In this document: one piece after another, positions 61,434 through 64,000 of the stretch | Layout of the letters: every line of letters starts with the position of its first letter | How positions within the stretch are numbered: the first letter of the stretch is position 1 | From: Flavobacterium sp. NKUCC04_CG | Lineage (GTDB): Bacteria; Bacteroidota; Bacteroidia; Flavobacteriales; Flavobacteriaceae | Direction: 5' to 3' | Length of the DNA: 64,000 nt | Assembly (NCBI RefSeq): GCF_019345525.1 | Contig: NZ_JAHKRA010000013.1 | Span: 1 to 64,000, forward strand | The notes under the pieces: model-generated | What the model was told of the DNA's origin: nothing | What the model saw: only the letters and a program-made list of their open reading frames with translations | Database searches by the model: none | Position numbers and translations under genes: made by a program

Positions 61434-61468
61434 AAAAAGGCTGTTTCAAATTTTGAAACAGCCTTTTT
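61434..61468. terminator. bidirectional terminator
   Basis: A 17-bp stem AAAAAGGCTGTTTCAAA / TTTGAAACAGCCTTTTT between mqo and the convergent phosphoesterase gene. Confidence 0.85.
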
Positions 61469-61485
61469 ATATTTAGAAGACCGGT

Positions 61486-62310
61486 TTACCGCTTGTTGAG
61501 ATAGGTAGCCAAGGCATCGGACAATTCATTTTCTCTAGAAAAGTATTCTTCGTCCTCAGACACGGCTGCTTCGGTGGAATGTTGGTATATTTTCCAGCGT
61601 TTTTTGTTGTATTCCAAAGCTGTTAAATTTTCAATCCAATCGCCCGAGTTGAGGTATGTAATATTCCCTTTAGCGTTGCGAACCGTTTTTATTTTGGGTT
61701 CGTGTATGTGTCCGCATATCACATAATCATATTGGTTATCAATTCCTAAATCGGTGGCGGTTTTTTCGAAATCTCCAATAAATTTAACCGCTTTTTTAAC
61801 GCTGGCTTTGATGCGTTTGGAAAGTGAATACGGCTCTTTGTTGAGTTTGATTAGAAACCAATTGATCAATCGATTCAGTAATATTAAGTAATCGTATCCC
61901 TTACTACCTAGTTTGGCAATCCATTTGGCGTGTTGTACAGAAGAATCAAAAACATCTCCGTGAAAAACCCATGCTTTTTTACCGTCTATTTCCAACACCA
62001 ACTTATCGACTAAAGCAATGTTGCCCAATTGAAAATCACTGAATTTCCGAAGCATTTCGTCGTGATTTCCCGTAATATAATATACTTTTGTTCCTTTAGA
62101 AGCCAAATCAATTATTTTTTTGATGACCTTTAGATGGGATTTGGGAAAATATGATTTTCGAAATTGCCAGATATCGATTAAGTCGCCATTTAAAATAAGG
62201 ATTTTGGGTTTAATGGATTGTAAGTAACTGAGTAATTCTTTGGCATGACAACCGTATGTTCCCAAATGAACATCGGATATAACGACCATTTCTAAGAGTC
62301 TTTTTTTCAA
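61486..62310 (-). CDS. lpxH: UDP-2,3-diacylglucosamine diphosphatase-like (LpxH) phosphoesterase
   Basis: The 274-residue product has the metallophosphoesterase motifs of LpxH: ISDVHLGTYGC, LILNGDLIDIWQF, YITGNHDEMLRKF, VFHGDVFD and VICGHIHEPK. It would cut UDP-2,3-diacylglucosamine to lipid X in lipid A synthesis, whose other genes are at 38-41 kb. Bacteroidota LpxH-family members vary in function, so the assignment is probable rather than certain. It is monocistronic. A minus-strand TACATTTG box (62413-62406) may be its -7 element. Confidence 0.78.
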   Translation of the reverse strand: MKKRLLEMVVISDVHLGTYGCHAKELLSYLQSIKPKILILNGDLIDIWQFRKSYFPKSHLKVIKKIIDLASKGTKVYYITGNHDEMLRKFSDFQLGNIALVDKLVLEIDGKKAWVFHGDVFDSSVQHAKWIAKLGSKGYDYLILLNRLINWFLIKLNKEPYSLSKRIKASVKKAVKFIGDFEKTATDLGIDNQYDYVICGHIHEPKIKTVRNAKGNITYLNSGDWIENLTALEYNKKRWKIYQHSTEAAVSEDEEYFSRENELSDALATYLNKR

Positions 62311-62447
62311 TGGATCAGTTTTTATTATAACAAATAAAAGCTTCTTAGTTCAAACTAGCGTTAATGGAAAGTTATGGAATTATTAGGAATTTTGAGTAAG
62401 CAAGACAAATGTAGTGGTGGCATAAATGAATTAAAATAAGAAATATT

Positions 62448-63491
62448 ATGGCAGGTAATTCATACGGTAATAGGTTTAGGGTAAGTACTTTTGGTGAATC
62501 GCATGGTGAATCAATTGGAGGAGTAATCGATGGTTGTCCTCCAAATATAGTCTTGGATATGGAATTTATTCAAAGTGAATTAGATCGTAGAAAACCGGGA
62601 CAATCAAAAATAGTAACCCAGCGTAAAGAAAGCGATAAGGTTCAGTTTTTATCGGGTATTTTTGACGGAAAAACCACGGGAACACCGATAGGTTTTATCA
62701 TTAAAAACGAAAATTCTAAATCTGATGATTACGCGCATATCAAAGATGTTTTTCGTCCGAGTCATGCCGATTATGTATATCAGCAAAAATACGGTATTCG
62801 AGATTACCGTGGTGGTGGACGCAGTTCTGCCCGGGAAACCGCTTGCAGGGTGGTGGCCGGTGCAGTGGCAAAACAACTTTTAAAAGACATCAAAATAACG
62901 GCCTATGTTTCTGCAGTAGGTGATTTAGAGCTTAAAGTTCCATATACCGAATTGGATTTTGCCAATATAGAACGGAATCCCGTTCGTTGTCCCGATTTAA
63001 CAATGGCCTTGGAAATGGAAAATCTAATTAAATCGGTTAAAAAGGATGGAGATACAATAGGAGGTATTATTAGCTGTGTGATACAAAATGTTCCCGTGGG
63101 AATTGGAGAACCCGTGTTTGATCGATTGGATGCCGAATTAGCCAAAGCCATGATGTCGATTAATGCCGTAAAGGGCGTAGAAATCGGAAGTGGATTTGCT
63201 GGTTCTCAGTGGCGAGGTAGCCAGCACAATGATCAAATCCTTCCGGGTGGTAAAACGCTTACCAACCATGCAGGAGGAATAGTGGGAGGGATCAGTAACG
63301 GTATGGATATTTATTTGCGTGTGGCCTTTAAACCTGTCGCAACCTTGATGAAAGATCAAGAGTCCATAGATATAAATAACAATAAGGTGGTGGTTTCTGG
63401 TAAAGGACGGCATGATGCTTGTGTGGTGCCACGAGCCGTACCTATAGTGGAGGCTATGGCTGCTTTAGTTTTAGCCGATTTTATTTTATAA
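62448..63491 (+). CDS. aroC: chorismate synthase
   Basis: The 347-residue product makes chorismate from EPSP using reduced FMN, the last step of the shikimate pathway. Signatures are [20 protein letters not shown] near the start, the [20 protein letters not shown] loop, and [20 protein letters not shown] toward the end. Length is normal. It is preceded by a divergent phosphoesterase gene and ends at a terminator. No other aro gene is nearby. Confidence 0.98.
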   Translation: MAGNSYGNRFRVSTFGESHGESIGGVIDGCPPNIVLDMEFIQSELDRRKPGQSKIVTQRKESDKVQFLSGIFDGKTTGTPIGFIIKNENSKSDDYAHIKDVFRPSHADYVYQQKYGIRDYRGGGRSSARETACRVVAGAVAKQLLKDIKITAYVSAVGDLELKVPYTELDFANIERNPVRCPDLTMALEMENLIKSVKKDGDTIGGIISCVIQNVPVGIGEPVFDRLDAELAKAMMSINAVKGVEIGSGFAGSQWRGSQHNDQILPGGKTLTNHAGGIVGGISNGMDIYLRVAFKPVATLMKDQESIDINNNKVVVSGKGRHDACVVPRAVPIVEAMAALVLADFIL

Positions 63492-63851
63492 GGAGATATG
63501 GGCTTTTTATAGAGGGCATTTTGGATTGAACTGAATTTAACAAGAGGCTGTCTTTTTAAGACAGCCTCTTGTTGTTTTACAGCCATGCGCCTCCTTATTT
63601 TAGTTTTTTTTAGCTGACATTGAATGTTAAACTATTTTAATTTGAATAGAAAATTTTAATACCAAGTCGGATTTTTTTATTTATTTAAAAAAATTATCTT
63701 GTTTTTAAAATGATGTTTTGTTAATGTTTGGTGATTTTAATTGAGTATAATTTGCTTTTTTATGCTTTTTTATGTAATTTAATTATATAAAGATAGTGTT
63801 TTTGTAATTATTTTTTTTTAGGTTTGATAATAACTTTTAAAATTATTAAAT
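63492..63851. other. AT-rich intergenic region before the truncated secreted-protein gene
   Basis: After the aroC terminator the remaining ~280 bp is very AT-rich. A tandem pair of TGCTTTTTTA and the -7-like box TAGGTTTG (63819-63826) are seen; a TTG 14 bp upstream is closer than usual. No coding frame. Confidence 0.5.
63539..63573 (+). terminator. terminator of aroC
   Basis: 16-bp stem (63539-63554 with 63558-63573), loop TTT, followed by a T-rich stretch. Confidence 0.9.
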
Positions 63852-64000
63852 ATGAAATTAAAATTACTTGTATTGTTTTTTATGCTGAGCTTTATGGAAA
63901 TGAAGGCTCAAGAGGGGGTTCAGACCCTGTTCGAAGATGATTTCGAATCTTACGACAATTTTGCTATTGCGGATATAGGACAATGGACACTAAGAGATGT
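63852..64000 (+). CDS. N-terminus of a secreted protein, cut by the window edge
   Basis: Forty-nine codons are visible. A signal peptide (MKLKLLVLFFMLSFMEMKAQ) is followed by EGVQTLFEDDFESYDNFAIA and then DIGQWTLRD. The DDFESY start is typical of choice-of-anchor J or carbohydrate-binding-like modules in secreted Flavobacterial proteins, often exported by the type IX system. The rest lies outside the window, so neither domains nor a C-terminal sorting signal can be checked. Confidence 0.75.
   Translation, partial: MKLKLLVLFFMLSFMEMKAQEGVQTLFEDDFESYDNFAIADIGQWTLRD

Overview
The window is an AT-rich chromosomal segment of a Flavobacteriaceae bacterium (phylum Bacteroidota; genus not resolvable by eye). 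The evidence is consistent throughout. Several promoters fit the Bacteroidota form TTG-N17-20-TAnnTTTG. Clear Shine-Dalgarno sites are absent. LpxC is fused to FabZ, 2-oxoacid dehydrogenase E1 subunits are fused, and families such as DUF4369/TlpA, CCC-motif membrane proteins and YtxJ-like proteins are present. I see no tRNA, rRNA, CRISPR array, insertion sequence or prophage. Nearly all of the window is core metabolism and housekeeping.

Layout. 1-111: an 8-bp tandem repeat running off the left edge. 200-9564: YtxJ-like redox protein, fumarylacetoacetase, glyA, a REP-like palindromic element, pheT, mutS2 plus a DCC-family protein, ung. 9667-17100 (all minus strand): TlpA-like lipoprotein; an operon of a solute-binding-fold protein, a membrane transglutaminase-like protein and DUF423; a CoA transferase; then an operon of an Fe(II)/2OG-type dioxygenase, a SUI1-family factor and a nucleoside phosphorylase. 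17577-25441: small secreted proteins and two different fused E1 enzymes flanking purC and a nitroreductase. 25819-31028: a lipid-flavoured cluster with an alpha-oxoamine synthase, a GNAT-type acyltransferase candidate, an outer-membrane barrel, a spermidine-synthase-like methyltransferase fold, a PlsC-type acyltransferase and an XRE regulator. 31338-37919: M14 carboxypeptidase, Lrp regulator, membrane metal-dependent hydrolase, yaaA, hutH, HD phosphohydrolase. 37950-44095: lipid A operon (lpxD, lpxC-fabZ, lpxA, efp, a second lpxD-like gene, an NTF2-like gene), then sucD. 44339-54709: M1 aminopeptidase, META-domain protein, YbjQ, pyrR-pyrB, rnz-pdxH, small membrane proteins, a stand-alone Smr protein, a lipoprotein. 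54910-63491: MFS sugar transporter with a coiled-coil insert, cysteine desulfurase, purM-ruvX, mqo, an LpxH-like phosphoesterase, aroC. 63852-64000: the start of a secreted protein cut by the window edge.

The genes cover pyrimidine (pyrR, pyrB) and purine (purC, purM) synthesis, lipid A synthesis (lpxD, lpxC-fabZ, lpxA and probably lpxH; lpxB and lpxK not here), TCA-linked enzymes (sucD, mqo, CoA transferase) and tyrosine/histidine catabolism (fahA, hutH).

No single undescribed system stands out strongly. The best leads are the probable sulfonolipid/sphingolipid synthesis locus at 25.8-29.2 kb, the palindromic operator-like cluster between the XRE regulator and the M14 peptidase, and several architectural oddities: MutS2 without Smr plus a separate Smr protein, a divergent LpxD paralogue, and an MFS transporter with an inserted coiled coil. 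Coordinates of promoters and hairpins were read by eye; no folding or database search was run.
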